From assembly GCA_011109175.1 (NCBI GenBank), contig RDEW01000033.1, positions 558,001-622,000 of the forward strand: a stretch of 64,000 nucleotides of DNA. The letters run 5' to 3'. The translations under genes were made by a program, and so were the position numbers. This document shows, piece after piece, positions 33,980-44,923 of this stretch (position 1 is its first letter; each line of letters opens with the position of its first letter). A model generated the notes under the pieces. It worked only from the letters and a program-made list of their open reading frames with translations, made no database searches and was not told the origin of the DNA. This stretch comes from Dicyema japonicum (lineage: Eukaryota; Dicyemida; Rhombozoa; Dicyemidae).

Positions 33980-34260
33980 TCTTGGTAGATATCTAGCCTT
34001 TAATAGAGACCTACTCCATTTGGCCTCAATATGGACGACACATATCGGAGGGAATCGAGTTAAAAAGTAGAGTCATACAAGATCAATTTTCAGTCATCTG
34101 CTGTTCAACATTTTCATAGCAAAACTTTCCTATGCCAAGTCTCCAAGCACGAGAATATTAATTTACTCAGTAGACGCGTGTATTCAAAGTCAATAGCAAT
34201 ATCTGAAAGAAGACTGCAGTATAGCTTTCCTCTTGTCTTTTCAATAAGTGCTAATACCAA
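33980..34260 (+). mobile_element. Jockey-like RT fragment
   Basis: Frames read LLFNIFIAKLSYAKSPSTRI and LIYSVDACIQSQ, corresponding to the LFNIF.ADLP and Y(A)DD region of Jockey-like RT with the active site lost. Short and decayed. Confidence 0.5.
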
Positions 34261-34349
34261 CTCTGATCTGTGGACCTTTAGGTCTTCCATTTTGCAGTGC
34301 TGGGAAATAAGTCCAGTTTTGCTGGGTTATTGAAGAATGAAATCCAAAA

Positions 34350-34626
34350 TATACGGATTACACACTGTTTTCTTCATCGCTATGTATTAACTGTTTAAAC
34401 TTGGAGTTCAGTAGTGAAAAATGTATCCACGATTATCTCAAACGACTTATATGAACTTATTCCATTTGCCAACGACATACTTGTATGAATCAGGATTCAG
34501 CTCTCTTTTGGTAATTAAAAATACAGAAATCGTTAAATAATAATATAAATTGAAAATGTTCTTGGGTGCGAGAGTTTTTGAAAAAAGATTTAGGGATGCG
34601 AGCTCTAAAATGGCTGGGAACCCCTG
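34350..34626 (+). mobile_element. hAT remnant, 3' end
   Basis: Frames read FHLPTTYLYESGFSSLLVIK, the ZBED/SCAN-hAT dimerisation segment. The right terminus at 34626 is GGGAACCCCTG, whose complement CAGGGGTTCCCAGCC is a common hAT end. The left part is missing. Confidence 0.65.
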
Positions 34627-35768
34627 GTCTAAGGAGAGCTCTTTCCTTGAAGAACTCTTTGATACACTCTCTATCCGAGAAACACTAAGGATTGTAAAAT
34701 TGATTTGATGGTGTTAAGGATGTCCCAGTGCTGAGGATCCTTGATTCACATATGGTGTTCTTCTTGCTGAAAACTGTCATCCATACCAAAGTCACTCTTC
34801 GTCCTGGGATGCTCGTCAACCTTCAGAAGCAGTGACATCTTAAACACCACGATTTAACTCTAGAATCCTTAGTGAAGGAGTCCCTAATGTTTGCTGACGA
34901 TCTAGGCTGAAGACAGTGCAAAACTCCCGACCTTCAAGGGTGGTCTCGGCCTCAGTCAGTTTAAGGTTTTAGAACTAGTCACGTGGCTTCCATATATCGG
35001 CTTTATTACGGATAGAGTCGTATTGGTGAATGATAAGAATTGCTGATGAAAAGATTTTCGTGTATTATTCTCAAACTTGGGATGCTGGAAGAGTTACCTG
35101 GCAGAACGAATGATCATCTTTCCGTTTGCGGCTGGGAAACTCATAGTATGGGATGTCGAACACTTTCGCTTCGAACAACCTCTTTCAGAGTGTTGCCAAC
35201 ACCAGTTGAGCTGCTAGGAAATGCAAAAAAATATTAAAGTGCTGGAAGTATAATAATATCCTTGGTGACGTTTAGTTCCTCTTATTATGAAATCTTTTGG
35301 AACTCTTGGACACTCATCCTAATATTTCTTCAAAAAACTCGTAAACATAATTTTAGCCCGTTCGGGAAAACCTTCGCAAAAGCAAATCAGAAAAAGAGCT
35401 ATGAAGCAAGACTGAATTTTTTTGTTCGAAATTAATGATTCTTTTTTCCAAGGTGAATTGGCTTGGTTTCACCAAAGTATGTTGAGAATCGGTTTTTTTC
35501 TGTCGAAAAATAGCGAAAGTGTTGACTTAAACAATCTTGAAGTCAATATACTTCTCATCCTTTGATGTTTTACAAGAGCTCCAATCAAAAGCTACCGTTG
35601 TGTTTTCTTGACCCTATCGCTTTGACAATCGAATACACATGTTCAGTTGAAGGTGTGCCTTGCACCTTTTTTCTTTCTAATTGTCACTATATTCTTTCAT
35701 GTTAGCTATTTGTGCGAATTTCTATATGGATTGATCCAACACTCGAATTCCATCCCCGTCTGTCAATC
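34627..35768. other. No gene identified
   Basis: Scattered short frames (for example ITLKLGMLEELPGR near 35070) but nothing that aligns to a known family; possibly old transposon debris. Confidence 0.4.
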
Positions 35769-35769
35769 T

Positions 35770-36400
35770 GTCCTAAGTTACTATTGAAAAAAATGTTCCC
35801 TCTTTCAGAATCAATCTGGAAATTTCCAAGTGTGAACAAATTCGGACTGAGGACCAATCACAAAGACAAGGAGTCGGCAACCTTTTAAGCCAAAAAGCCA
35901 ATTTTTTGATTTGATCAAATTCATACGGTGTATTTTTAATTTGATTTAAAATCTCTGTTTTATTCGTAAAATTTTGGAATAGTTGTTGCGACAATTTAAA
36001 AAATAGGATTTTTATGCATTCATCATCTGTGAATTAATTTCCCATTTTCGCAATCTCATGACTGACGATGAAGCTTCCAATATTAGTAGTCTGGCAGACT
36101 GCTTCCAATAATTAAATGTGAATTTCAATTTTAATATTTTTTGGAGTTTTCCACTGGCTAGTTTTTGTGCTTCGCAATTGGATATTTTCTTGAAAAATAT
36201 CACCATGCTTTGAATTTAAGTGGCTTTCCAGATTTGACATTTTGTTATGGTTGAATGTTTCGTGGCAAAGGTGACATTTTGGAAGGTGATCTGATATGAT
36301 GGCACAAGTCCCAGTCCATTGTGGTTGAAAAAGACGTTTTCTATCCATTTTAACTTATTTTCTTATTTATAGACATAATTGAAGAGCCACTAACATAATT
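35770..36400 (-). mobile_element. hAT remnant with BED-type finger, related to the 23.2-24.9 kb copy
   Basis: The minus frame from 36348 reads RLFQPQWTGTCAIIS, CHLCHETFNHNKMSNLESHL and NSKH, closely matching the finger of the copy at 23.6 kb. It then decays through LFQNFTNKTEILNQIKN, also shared. A hAT-like end (GAGTCGGCAACCTTTT at 35870) cuts across. More of the same element, inverted relative to 24.78-24.89 kb, continues at 36.78-37.26 kb (blocks such as CAGTTGTGTTTTTTGGAAGG). Confidence 0.7.
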
Positions 36401-36544
36401 ATGATTAAGACGCCACTCTAATAAAAAGAGACCACTCGGCGGGGATATTACAGATCGAATTAAAAATATTAAGAATATTTAAAAACCATTGGAATTTACA
36501 AATATTATTAATTGAGAAAAAAATGTCTATAAAATTAATTAATC

Positions 36545-36771
36545 TACGTGCAGTTTATTCAACCGTCTCTAACTTGGGAGTGTACTGCATGGGGAACCAA
36601 ACTATCAAACGCGAATATGGAAAAAATCAATACATTCCAAAAAATGGTTAGTAAGACTCTACAAAGGCTTTCCCAGACACCTCTAAACTCTACACAACTT
36701 GAGGAATTAGTGAGGAAAAGCGAAGCCTTTAGAAACCCCAAATCAAGGTTAAATAATCCAAAATAAGCCAT
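36545..36771 (+). mobile_element. Jockey-like LINE, C-terminal fragment inserted in hAT debris
   Basis: Open frame QFIQPSLTWECTAWGTKLSN, MEKINTFQKMVSKTLQRLSQ and LEELVRKSEAFRNP. This is the Y.QPI..YG...WG.....N..KI...Q....R block at the C terminus of Jockey-type RTs. It separates two parts of the related hAT remnant. Confidence 0.65.
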
Positions 36772-37280
36772 TTTCTACAATAATGCTTAAAGTTCGTGAT
36801 TATGGCTGCATACATGGTTGAAGATGTGCAGTTGTGTTTTTTGGAAGGAATGGAATTTCAATTTTCAAAAAATTTCGTTAAAACGTGGAGCGTCATCAAT
36901 CAGTAAAAAGAACTTTTTTCTGTAGCTTTTAATTCATCACTATGATGACTGATGAAAACATTAAAAATTCTGTTGTCATTCAAAGCCTTTTATTTACATA
37001 GTACAATAATTTTCAAAGCCAAAATCTTTTTAAAATCTTGGTCTTTTATGATGGCCGATAAAAAGGATTAATTTTTATTGTTCCAGTTTCATTAGCACAG
37101 AGCTATAGTGATCCTCACTTTTGATTGCTTTATGCCATTTCTATCTTTATAATTGTTGTATAAGGGTAAGATTGAAAAAGACTCTAGTTTCATCCATTTT
37201 TACCAATACGTCATGGTCAACTTCTTTTAACTGATCATATTTGTCTATTCAAATTAATTTCATATTGTGTTAAGCTGTTA

Positions 37281-37511
37281 AGGTTTGACGCAGAAAGGGT
37301 TTGACGAGTGACGCCGTCATCAATGAATACTCACTGCGGAACTGGATTGTCTAGAAAGGACACTCACACAAGAAAAAGAAAAAAAGAAGTGAAGATCATT
37401 CCTTGGTTCTACTATTAGTTAAAATTAACTGTTCTTTACTTAAATAAAGTGTATGTCCTGCCTATGCGGAGCTATAAATACTATGGCTCTCGTGAAAAGG
37501 CTTTATTATTA
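37281..37511 (+). mobile_element. SINE S1, 5'-truncated copy with 11-bp target-site duplication
   Basis: Flanked by TTAAGCTGTTA at 37270-37280 and 37512-37522. The body (GGGTTTGACGAGTGACGCCG, AACTGGATTGTCTAGAAAGG, a GAAAAAGAAAAAAAGAAG stretch, CAGTGTATGTCCTGCC-like) matches the full SINE at 49553-49854, here lacking the tRNA-like head. The 3' tail GCGGAGCTATAAATACTATG...CTCGTGAAAAGG then TTATTATTATTA matches the 3' end of family-A LINEs. Confidence 0.88.
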
Positions 37512-37850
37512 TTAAGCTGTTAGCTCCTAGAACTTTTAGTATAAGATTAAATCTTCCTTTAAATCTGTGTAGCCTTTACTAACTTAAAAAGCATTGATTC
37601 CAAGCTTTTCACAAAATACTTTGGTTTATGAAATGATATCTTAGTAATAAAACCATTAAGTTCATCATTCAACAAGTGAACTATCAAGTTGATGTTTACC
37701 ACTTGGCTCTTGACTTGTTAATCGTAGTTTCACAGTTTTCCAACTTTCACGGTTTTTTAGAATTTCTGAAAGTGTAGAAATTCCCAAATAAGGGTTCATT
37801 TTTATTTCACAGATATGGGATAATTCTGAGAGTCATATTTGATGTATTTT

Positions 37851-38125
37851 ATTTATTTATTTAACACCCAAGACCACGGTAAAACCAAAACTAACTATCA
37901 CGTGATCCCGATGCGCTCCGCCAAAATCCTAATTCTTTTCCGGTGCTCCTCCCTCGTACCCACACAAGCTCGTACAGGGCGGCTCACTGTATTTGCAGGG
38001 CCACCTTCCCGCATGACGGAGTTTTGTTTAATGAGGGCCTCCAGAGTAGTCGATCCGGTTCTATGTCTCCCACAAGACCACCGCTCCGTCATTCTGAAAG
38101 CCTTCTTTGAACGTCCTCAATCACA
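37851..38125 (-). mobile_element. Family-B LINE, short 3' copy
   Basis: Minus frame TERWSCGRHRTGSTTLEALI, VMREGGPANTVSRPVRACVG and TREEHRKRIRILAERIGIT, with the same 3' UTR and TTTATTTATTTA-complement tail as other family-B copies. Truncated at nearly the same place as the 16.0-kb copy. Confidence 0.88.
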
Positions 38126-38199
38126 AATATTACTTTTTTCTAACAATTAGGTACTGTTAGATTTTAAATTCGTCTGAATGTGTGATAAAAACAAAATAA

Positions 38200-38400
38200 A
38201 TTAATCCTAAATTTCTAATAAATGTCCTTTGGATTGCGGATTATGAAGTTTCGGGTTATTGAAGCCGGTTTGTAAGGAAACTGTAAAATTTTGCTAACTC
38301 ACCAAAAAATTCGGATTATTGAAGTTGGGATTAATGAGGGTTTACTGAAAATTAGCGTGCTGAAATGCGTCATGTACAATTTCATGAGAAACCTTAGAAA
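38200..38400. repeat. Repeat related to the pogo-like 3' end
   Basis: Contains GGATTATTGAAGTTGGGATT and GATTAATGAGGGTTTACTG; the second matches the end of the pogo-like remnant at 25.80 kb. Internal GGATTAT/GGTTATTGAAG units repeat three times, as in the ends of Tigger-like elements. Probably a non-autonomous pogo derivative. Confidence 0.45.
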
Positions 38401-38836
38401 AAATACAAAAATTAAAAGAAATGAAAGATGAGTTAAACATCTCAAGACGAGAAATAGATCGTTTAGTGAAAATAGTTAAAAAAAAATGACCTAGACATCA
38501 CATTCATCCCGCTCACTATGAGAAACTTATTGGAGCGCACAGCAATCGTGGTAGGCATTTGGAGGTAGTCAACCTCCTCGTTAGTAATAGTAGAGTTAAC
38601 TAACAAGTCTGCTGAATCAATTCTTTTAAATAATAATAAGCATAAATCTCCATGAATATCGAACAACGCGTACTCTCTTATTAAACATTCATAGTTTAGG
38701 GGTCAGGTGGTAATCGTACCATCCTTATTTTCCTTGTTGGGAAAGACTGGTCATAAACAATAATAAAAAATCCCACAAAAACAAAGCAAGTCAGCTAATT
38801 GAATAAATAAAATTTATTAAAATTGAACAATAAGAA

Positions 38837-40560
38837 CTATCCTTTGATAACTGCAATAGGACGCAATTTTATACACTTTTTGCTAATATTAGCCAGGTGA
38901 CATGTGTCCACTACTTCAGAAACGTCTTTGTATGACTGGAGCCTCTTCCATTATCAGCTTGGGAGAGGCCACTCTGATTGAGATTCCCTTCTGTCTCATT
39001 ACTTCCAGCACATCTTCAAAAGCAAGAGATCGTCTAGCCTTCGCTCGGAAAGAGCCCTTCCAGCTCCGTGACACGTCGTTCCAAACGTCTCAGAAAAACC
39101 CACGTCAGTCCCAGTCAGCACATAACTGCACGTGCCCATCGTCCCGCCAATTAAAATGGGCTGGCCAGTCAGCTAAAAATATAAATTCTAGCAAACTTGA
39201 TAATCAACAGGGATCAAGGGATGATGAGGTGGAAAAGCCCGGGTTGATCCCTTCCGATGTACAAGAAGCTGCATGCGTCTCCCGTCAACCACATGTTCCT
39301 CCATTTTAGCGATGTTATGGGAGACGTCATATACCACGTGCATGTCCAAGTCGTCCGGGGAAGTATCAAACTGTTTATAGAAGGCCTTAAAATTACAGAA
39401 GACAAAACCTGCCGCGTAAGAAAGGTCATCGAGGACCGGTTTACCCAGGCATAGTTAGCCGCTGCTGCCATCGACTTTAAATAATTCTGACCTTCTTCTG
39501 AACTGATCCTTGCACATGCCAGTTGCCGGTCATTCACATCAATCTGGTCTCTTCTCATAGACTTGTCCATTTCGACCAGAGCGTTTTTGGATAAAAAGAA
39601 CTAACCCGTGGCCACTTGGTGACCCAGTTCTCGACTTCCACTGTGGATCACCACACAAACTTGGCCTACTCTGTCTATCCCCATCTTGGAGGAGGCAAAT
39701 TTGTCGTAAATTTAATTCACTACTTGGATCTCTATATAGTGATTTCCGGCACTCTATTTACATAGCTGAAGAGGATCTCTTTTCTTGGCCTTGAAACTGA
39801 CCTTTGAAGGGTCCGCCTGTAGCACGCAACCATACTCCTCACAATGTTCCTTATCCTCAGCCCATGAGTATCCTTGGGTATCTATAAAGCACCAAACCTT
39901 GTCTGACGCTCCAATCCATGCCCATCAACAGAGACTCCTCCAAATCCCTGAATTATAAGGTTAACAACTTTTCTGTCATTGACACAACACCATGTGACCC
40001 AATTCCGTCAGGAATGTGGTCAAAAAGTTAATGAGAGAGTTGTTCCTTTACAGGTTCGACGACCTTCTCGCTCAAATTAGTCCTAATTAGCTGATTTCCA
40101 CAGTTTATATCGAATCCAACTCCACCGGGGGAGACCACAGCCTTGGAATCTGTCATATCAAAAGCTGCTGTGTTTCCTATAGCGAATCCATACCCCAAAT
40201 GGACGTCTGGCAGCCCAATGGAGTTCTGGAATTATTATTGAACTGGTACCCCGACTATGCCAGGGAGAGAGGCAACGTTGGCAATTTGTTTGATTGAAGG
40301 AAGAAATCCACCACTTCCCTCATACTCAGAGTAATGGTGTAATTCGTCGAACACAAGTTTTTCAAGGGATTTGTTGACGTATAATAGCCCTTCCACCTAT
40401 GTAAGTGAATAATGGTTTATACATTCATATGAGGCTGCATTCCCTTCAATATTCTCCATGAATATGCATTTTTCCTCTTTAAGAACTGTAACTCTTCCTG
40501 ATATGTCCGAACAACCATGAAACTGGTTCAATTTTAGCGATTTTAAATGCCGAATTTATT
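38837..40560 (-). pseudogene. RTCB: RNA-splicing ligase RtcB, apparently decayed but with micro-introns retained
   Basis: RtcB is the GTP-dependent RNA ligase for tRNA splicing and XBP1-type unconventional splicing. Blocks in order: [250 protein letters not shown] and [11 protein letters not shown], stop 38837-38839. The metal-binding DINCG, HSGSR and GAG...H-type motifs are present. Five introns of 21-26 nt. Damage: in-frame stops at 40028 (TAA), 39754 (TAG) and 39712 (TAA), frame slips at an A run near 40470 and at two places near the 3' end, and one intron near 39590 lacking an AG acceptor. No clear ATG. Confidence 0.85.
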
Positions 40561-40813
40561 TTTTTTAAAAAGAAGGAAAAATTATAAATAGTTAAACTTA
40601 TAAATTTTAAATATTGCGTTCATCAAAGAGGATCCAACAATTCTTCTCCGGGGACAACGTCGTTACCTGGTGACAAGTTCTGGAATGCTGGAACGAGTCA
40701 GGATCGAGGAGTTAGTAGGTTTAGTTACCCTTGGTCTTTAGAAATAATTTTTATTTTTTTATATAATAAAATAATTTTTTAACAAAGAAACAAATGTCAG
40801 TTGAGGAAGCAGT

Positions 40814-41905
40814 TTAGTGGATTGCGAACGAGTTCCCTTGGAGTATGGCTATTCCAATCTTTTGTCTCAGCCATAACTTCTCGTTGATCCCTTTTTTTCT
40901 GGCAAGCATTCCTCCGAGTTCTCGCAAGAACTCAGCCGTCATTGGACCAACGGCTCCCGATGATTCGGTCGCAACAGGAGTAAATCGGTAGCGATCCCCG
41001 AGGCAAGAATTTTTCTTGATTTTTAGGTTTTCCGCAGTCGAAGCAGTGCTCCAGGTGTCTGAACCGATTTGAAAATATTCGTGCTTGAGAACGTCTACAC
41101 AAGTTGCGTCCCAGACCAAAGATCTTCCAGACGTGAAGGGGAAAAGAGTCATCCCGTCAGGTCTCTTTCCATCTCCTCGATCAAGACCACTGGTTCAAGC
41201 TGTGCTGGGAAGCCTGTAACCTTCAGAGCTCTGACGATTACATAGTTCAGAGCAGCATGACGTGGTCCTCTTCCGGCGCTTCTTCTGCAGGACAGCGGGT
41301 GCAATCACTTCGCATCGACTGTTTATCCGCATCGGCATCGGTGCTCCTGGCAAACGTCTAGTTTTAGCCTTTGTCCGATTCCAATCCTCAAAGAATCGTC
41401 GTCCTATAAGGTCCCGAGGTTTAGGAAAGGTATTGCACCGAGCCATGCTCCACTCCCTCCACTTTAGTTGACACCAAACAAGCCAGACGATGTTGATTTG
41501 CTTCTTTTTTAAGGTCTTCCAAAATTTTGGAGCAGACAATGTTATCCCGATTACTTTGCTTCGTTGTGTCTTTGGGGATTTTGAGTCCGGACCCGTTCCA
41601 AACTTCGTCAAATAACTCATTCCAGCGAAGTCCAATAGTGTTATGAAGGACTTGCCGTGTCAAATGGCTGCAGCTTGAGAAAGACGATAGATATGCCGGG
41701 TATGCAACCTCCAGTGCCGATCTAAGACCGACACCCTAAAATCCAGAGGGAAGCTTACATTGCTTCCAATCAAGTTCGTCGAAGCGGACGTTAACTAGTG
41801 ACTCAACAGTTTGTTTGAGAGATTTGTATATCGAAAGTAGACTGTCATATTGTTCGTAGGAGAGTGAACATCTGAGTAGATATAAAAGCTTGGTAGTCGA
41901 CTCTC
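40814..41905 (-). mobile_element. Family-C LINE, C-terminal part with nuclease-like domain
   Basis: From right to left: TTKLLYLLRCSLSYEQYDSL, LLSIYKSLKQTVESLVNVRF, SALEVAYPAYLSS, IGLRWNELFDEVWNGSG, ANQHRLACLVST, a Cys/His block (CRCG...LHPLSCRRSAGRGPRH), LEPVVLIE.., LVWDATCVDVLKHEYFQIGS, RYRFTPVATESSGAVGPMTA and LRELGGMLARKKG, ending SFAIH near 40814. The same order occurs at 52.5-53.3 kb. Frameshifted at least four times. These C-terminal modules accompany RT in a widespread metazoan element family; the RPDG...VWDATC spacing looks PD-(D/E)XK-like, which is my inference. Confidence 0.82.
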
Positions 41906-41924
41906 ACACATCTTTCTCATCAGG

Positions 41925-42372
41925 AAGAAAGATTGGACTTCGCTGGAATGAGTTATTTGTGTAATTAGCCTATCAAATTTCAGTCAAATCGTGAATTGTC
42001 TAGACATTTCATGACCGGATGGGCTAACTATCTTTCCGTTCACTGAGGGAAAATCGCTTGTATGGGACTGCACTGTTGTGGATTCTTTCTCGAACTCGTT
42101 GTTACTCAGCTCGGCGAAGTCTGCTGGATCGGCAGACGATCTGGCCGATAAAATCAAGATTAAAAAATATGGCGAAATTGGAGACCGCGTTCGTTTTGTA
42201 CCGGTGGTGCGGGAAGTACCACAGCCTCTTTCTTGAAGGAAATCGGGGGGAAATTGACCATCCGTAAAAAAGACATGCGGGAAGTGGTCTGACTGAGGCC
42301 ACGAATTTGGATTGTAGTTGTCCGCGGAAACGCTTACTCCGTAATGGCAGCAGCCGCTTTTCCCCATAGTTA
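41925..42372 (+). mobile_element. Family-C LINE, C-terminal part, inverted relative to its neighbour
   Basis: Starts with the same IGLRWNELF block at 41934-41958 that the minus copy carries at 41612-41640. It then jumps to PDGLTIFPFTEGKSLVWDCT, VVDSFSNSLLLSSAKSAGSA, KIKIKKYGEIGDRVRFVPVV, SFLKEIGGKLTIRKKDM and PRIWIVVVRGNAYSVMAAAA to a stop at about 42371. The zinc/Cys block is deleted. With 40814-41905 it forms a head-to-head inverted pair separated by only about 20 bp. Confidence 0.8.
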
Positions 42373-42597
42373 ATAAATAATATTTTATTGTTAAATAAAA
42401 CGTGTTAATAAAAAAAATTCATGAATTGACTGCAACATATATATTTTGCAGAGAAAATCGTTAATTATTTCCAACTCAACTATTTGTTAGGTTTTTAGTT
42501 ACTTCATGTAGAAAATACATACACAAAATTATTTATAATCAAATTGGAGTTTGTCATAATTTTTTATTTTTTTAAATAAAATAAACAAAAAGGTTAT

Positions 42598-42745
42598 ACA
42601 GCATCTGCACTGACTGCGTGGCTATTCCCTCTCAGGATGGCGAGTGAGATTCGCTCAAATAACCAGCAGCGTCACGGGGATCTCTTGTTCGTGCAGAAAT
42701 CCGATTCCCAAGACGACTCATGAATTCCAGCGTCGCAGGTGCAAA
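42598..42745. repeat. Dispersed repeat S2, longest copy
   Basis: GCGTGGCTATTCCCTCTCAG, GCGAGTGAGATTCGCTCAAA, ACCAGCAGCG and GACGACTCATGAATTCCAGC define the unit. The right half corresponds to GTCGACTCAGGAATTCGGAC of copy 4 at 59.45 kb. About 145 bp, GC-richer than its surroundings. Confidence 0.7.
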
Positions 42746-42929
42746 AGGACCAGACGTTTAATCGCAAGCGGAGCGAACAAAAAAATCATCGAGTAGAACC
42801 TCACTTGTGTCGTCGTGGAGCTATGGTTGACCGGAAAAAAATTCATCTTCTTTCCTGCAGAAAGAACGCTGAGAGATTTTCCAAACAACCGCCTTCAACT
42901 GGATTATTAAATATGGCCTGGAGTAACTT

Positions 42930-43500
42930 GTTTTTTCTTAGATGTCTGTGGAAACTGAATTTCCATAACCAGAGAACATATAGATGGGGTACCTCTTCTC
43001 TTTTTTTAAATTTAAATTTTAAATATTTACAGCTCCATCCTGAATATGATAGTTCAAGGATTCATCCTCAAGGCAGCAATCAAAGAATTAACGTTCTACG
43101 GGCAATTCTATTTTCCTCAAAAGCCGACAACCAAAATCAGCAGGTACACCATTGTTGGATTGACCACGACTTAGACATATTCATATGGGAATATGGTAAC
43201 TCATTCTATAGGCATTCGTGTCAAAATTCAATATCGAATATTATGTCCGACATTAGGAGGCTTACATATTTTCAAAAACGGCGACAGTTACCCAAGTCCG
43301 CTGATTTTTGGTAAGAGATATGAAGAAGGAATGCAAGTGTACATAGCATTAACGTCGAAAAAATAATGACGGATATTGAAAGTGTGTCTGTTGAAGTTTC
43401 CAAGAGTTTGAGCGAACGATTGAATATTTACTGAATTGGAAGGCCCAGGATGAGGTTTATAGTAAAGAAGTTTCACATGTCTAGAAGATTTAATTTTACT
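42930..43500 (+). other. Possible host gene exons, not identified
   Basis: Two overlapping plus frames look coding: MIVQGFILKAAIKELTFYGQ / FYFPQKPTTKIS at 43040-43140, and FKNGDSYPSPLIFGKRYEEG / MQVYIALTSKK ending near 43360. A micro-intron-sized gap of stops separates them. I do not recognise the protein; a membrane-protein N terminus is one possibility. Confidence 0.3.
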
Positions 43501-43559
43501 GAGATGCTCGGGATTGTTAATGAGGATTATGTACCAGGGAAGTGATTTTTACTGGAATA

Positions 43560-44600
43560 GCCTCCCAAAAAGTGATACGACACTTTCACTAATGATCTGT
43601 TTGTGTCATCATTCTCGACAAATCACCTATTGATGATTTAAAACCTATCTCGACTAATGAAGATGTTGTCAGGATGGTGTGAATTATAACTCAGAGCTGT
43701 TGGATTTGAAAAAAACCTAAGTCAGCTACTAACTCTATGTCGTTATTGAATAGCTTGCCGGACATGTGATTGAACGTACCTGGACGTGTTGGAAGGTCCA
43801 CCTGGAGAATTCGAAAATATGAATGTTAAAATATCATAAGTAAGCCAAGGAATCGAAAGATTGATGAATACAAAACCGTTAATTTAAGGTTATTAATGAC
43901 CACGTGACGTCTCTATAATTATTGGAATTATTATGAAATAATCGATACACCCATACGTAGTTTATTGATTAAATGTGCATCTCAAACCTGCATGCCAGCA
44001 GATATTATTTTTACCTAACAACTACCTTGGAAGAGGGTTGCGTTCAATCACTTCTTTGAGAGGATGCTGTTTGGTTTTTGTAGTCAAAACTCATGAGTGC
44101 TGTGTGTAGAAGTGGCCCAATTTTTAGGGAAAACAAATCTGGTTATTATTGAAGAATTTGTTCGGCATAAGTATTCTGTGTGATACTCCGGCCTTTGGTA
44201 TGAGATTATTGTACAGACAGAAACTTGATGAATCAGACTGAAGTAGAGTTTGAATTCCGTCATATACAAGATCTTATCGGAAGATTATGTTTGCACAAAT
44301 AGTTCTCATTGACTTTTAAGAGGAAATAATTCTCCAAGGTCGGAGGCTTTGCTCTGTTTGATTCAGGACTTGTTTTCGGGGAACAAAATATGTGCGATCT
44401 TTGTAGTAAGTGGAAGAAGACTGTGGATCACTGCCCAAGATGCGAAAAGATGCTGCATGAAGATTATGTAAGAAGACACAATGATGCCTCTATTTCCATT
44501 TTTGTAAGGAATTTAGTCTGAAGAACGAGAGGAAATTGAAGACTCATTCAATACATTCTGTTGCTATGAATTAGTGGAGATAAGGGACACATATCAAAAC
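43560..44600 (+). mobile_element. R2/NeSL-like LINE remnant, second copy
   Basis: Frames near 44330-44520 read PRSEALL-like, LIQDLFSGNKICDLCSKWKK, TVDHCPRCEKMLHEDYVRRH and NDASISIFVRNL, matching the zinc-knuckle region of the element at the left window edge (IQDWNLF, CSHCG...LDHLATRC, MRRHD). Upstream sequence has scattered RT-like scraps (for example YNYWNYYEIIDTPI) full of stops. Confidence 0.65.
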
Positions 44601-44923
44601 AGACACAGTTGTTGGAAGGGATCTTCCTACCTTCTCCCTGACTAAATCCACTGTTGAATATTACCATTATGAAAACTTTTCCGCCTAAGAACTAAGTGAT
44701 GTCCGCGATGGTGCGATATGTGATGAAAATGAATGAGGGTGCACCTACTTCTCCTATTTGAGAATGGATTTGTCGACACAAACAGGACATTCTCTCTTTG
44801 GTTTTTGAAATACCTAGCGAACTTTTTCTGAAATGAACTATGAGAATTCCATTCGCAAACAAAATTTAGTGACCCCTAAGCCACGTGGATATTCAGGAGA
44901 ATCATTCTAACATCGGTATAGAG

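Noticed and set aside
38902-39309. 135-codon plus frame
   Set aside because: Antisense to RtcB exons; the minus strand carries the conserved protein.
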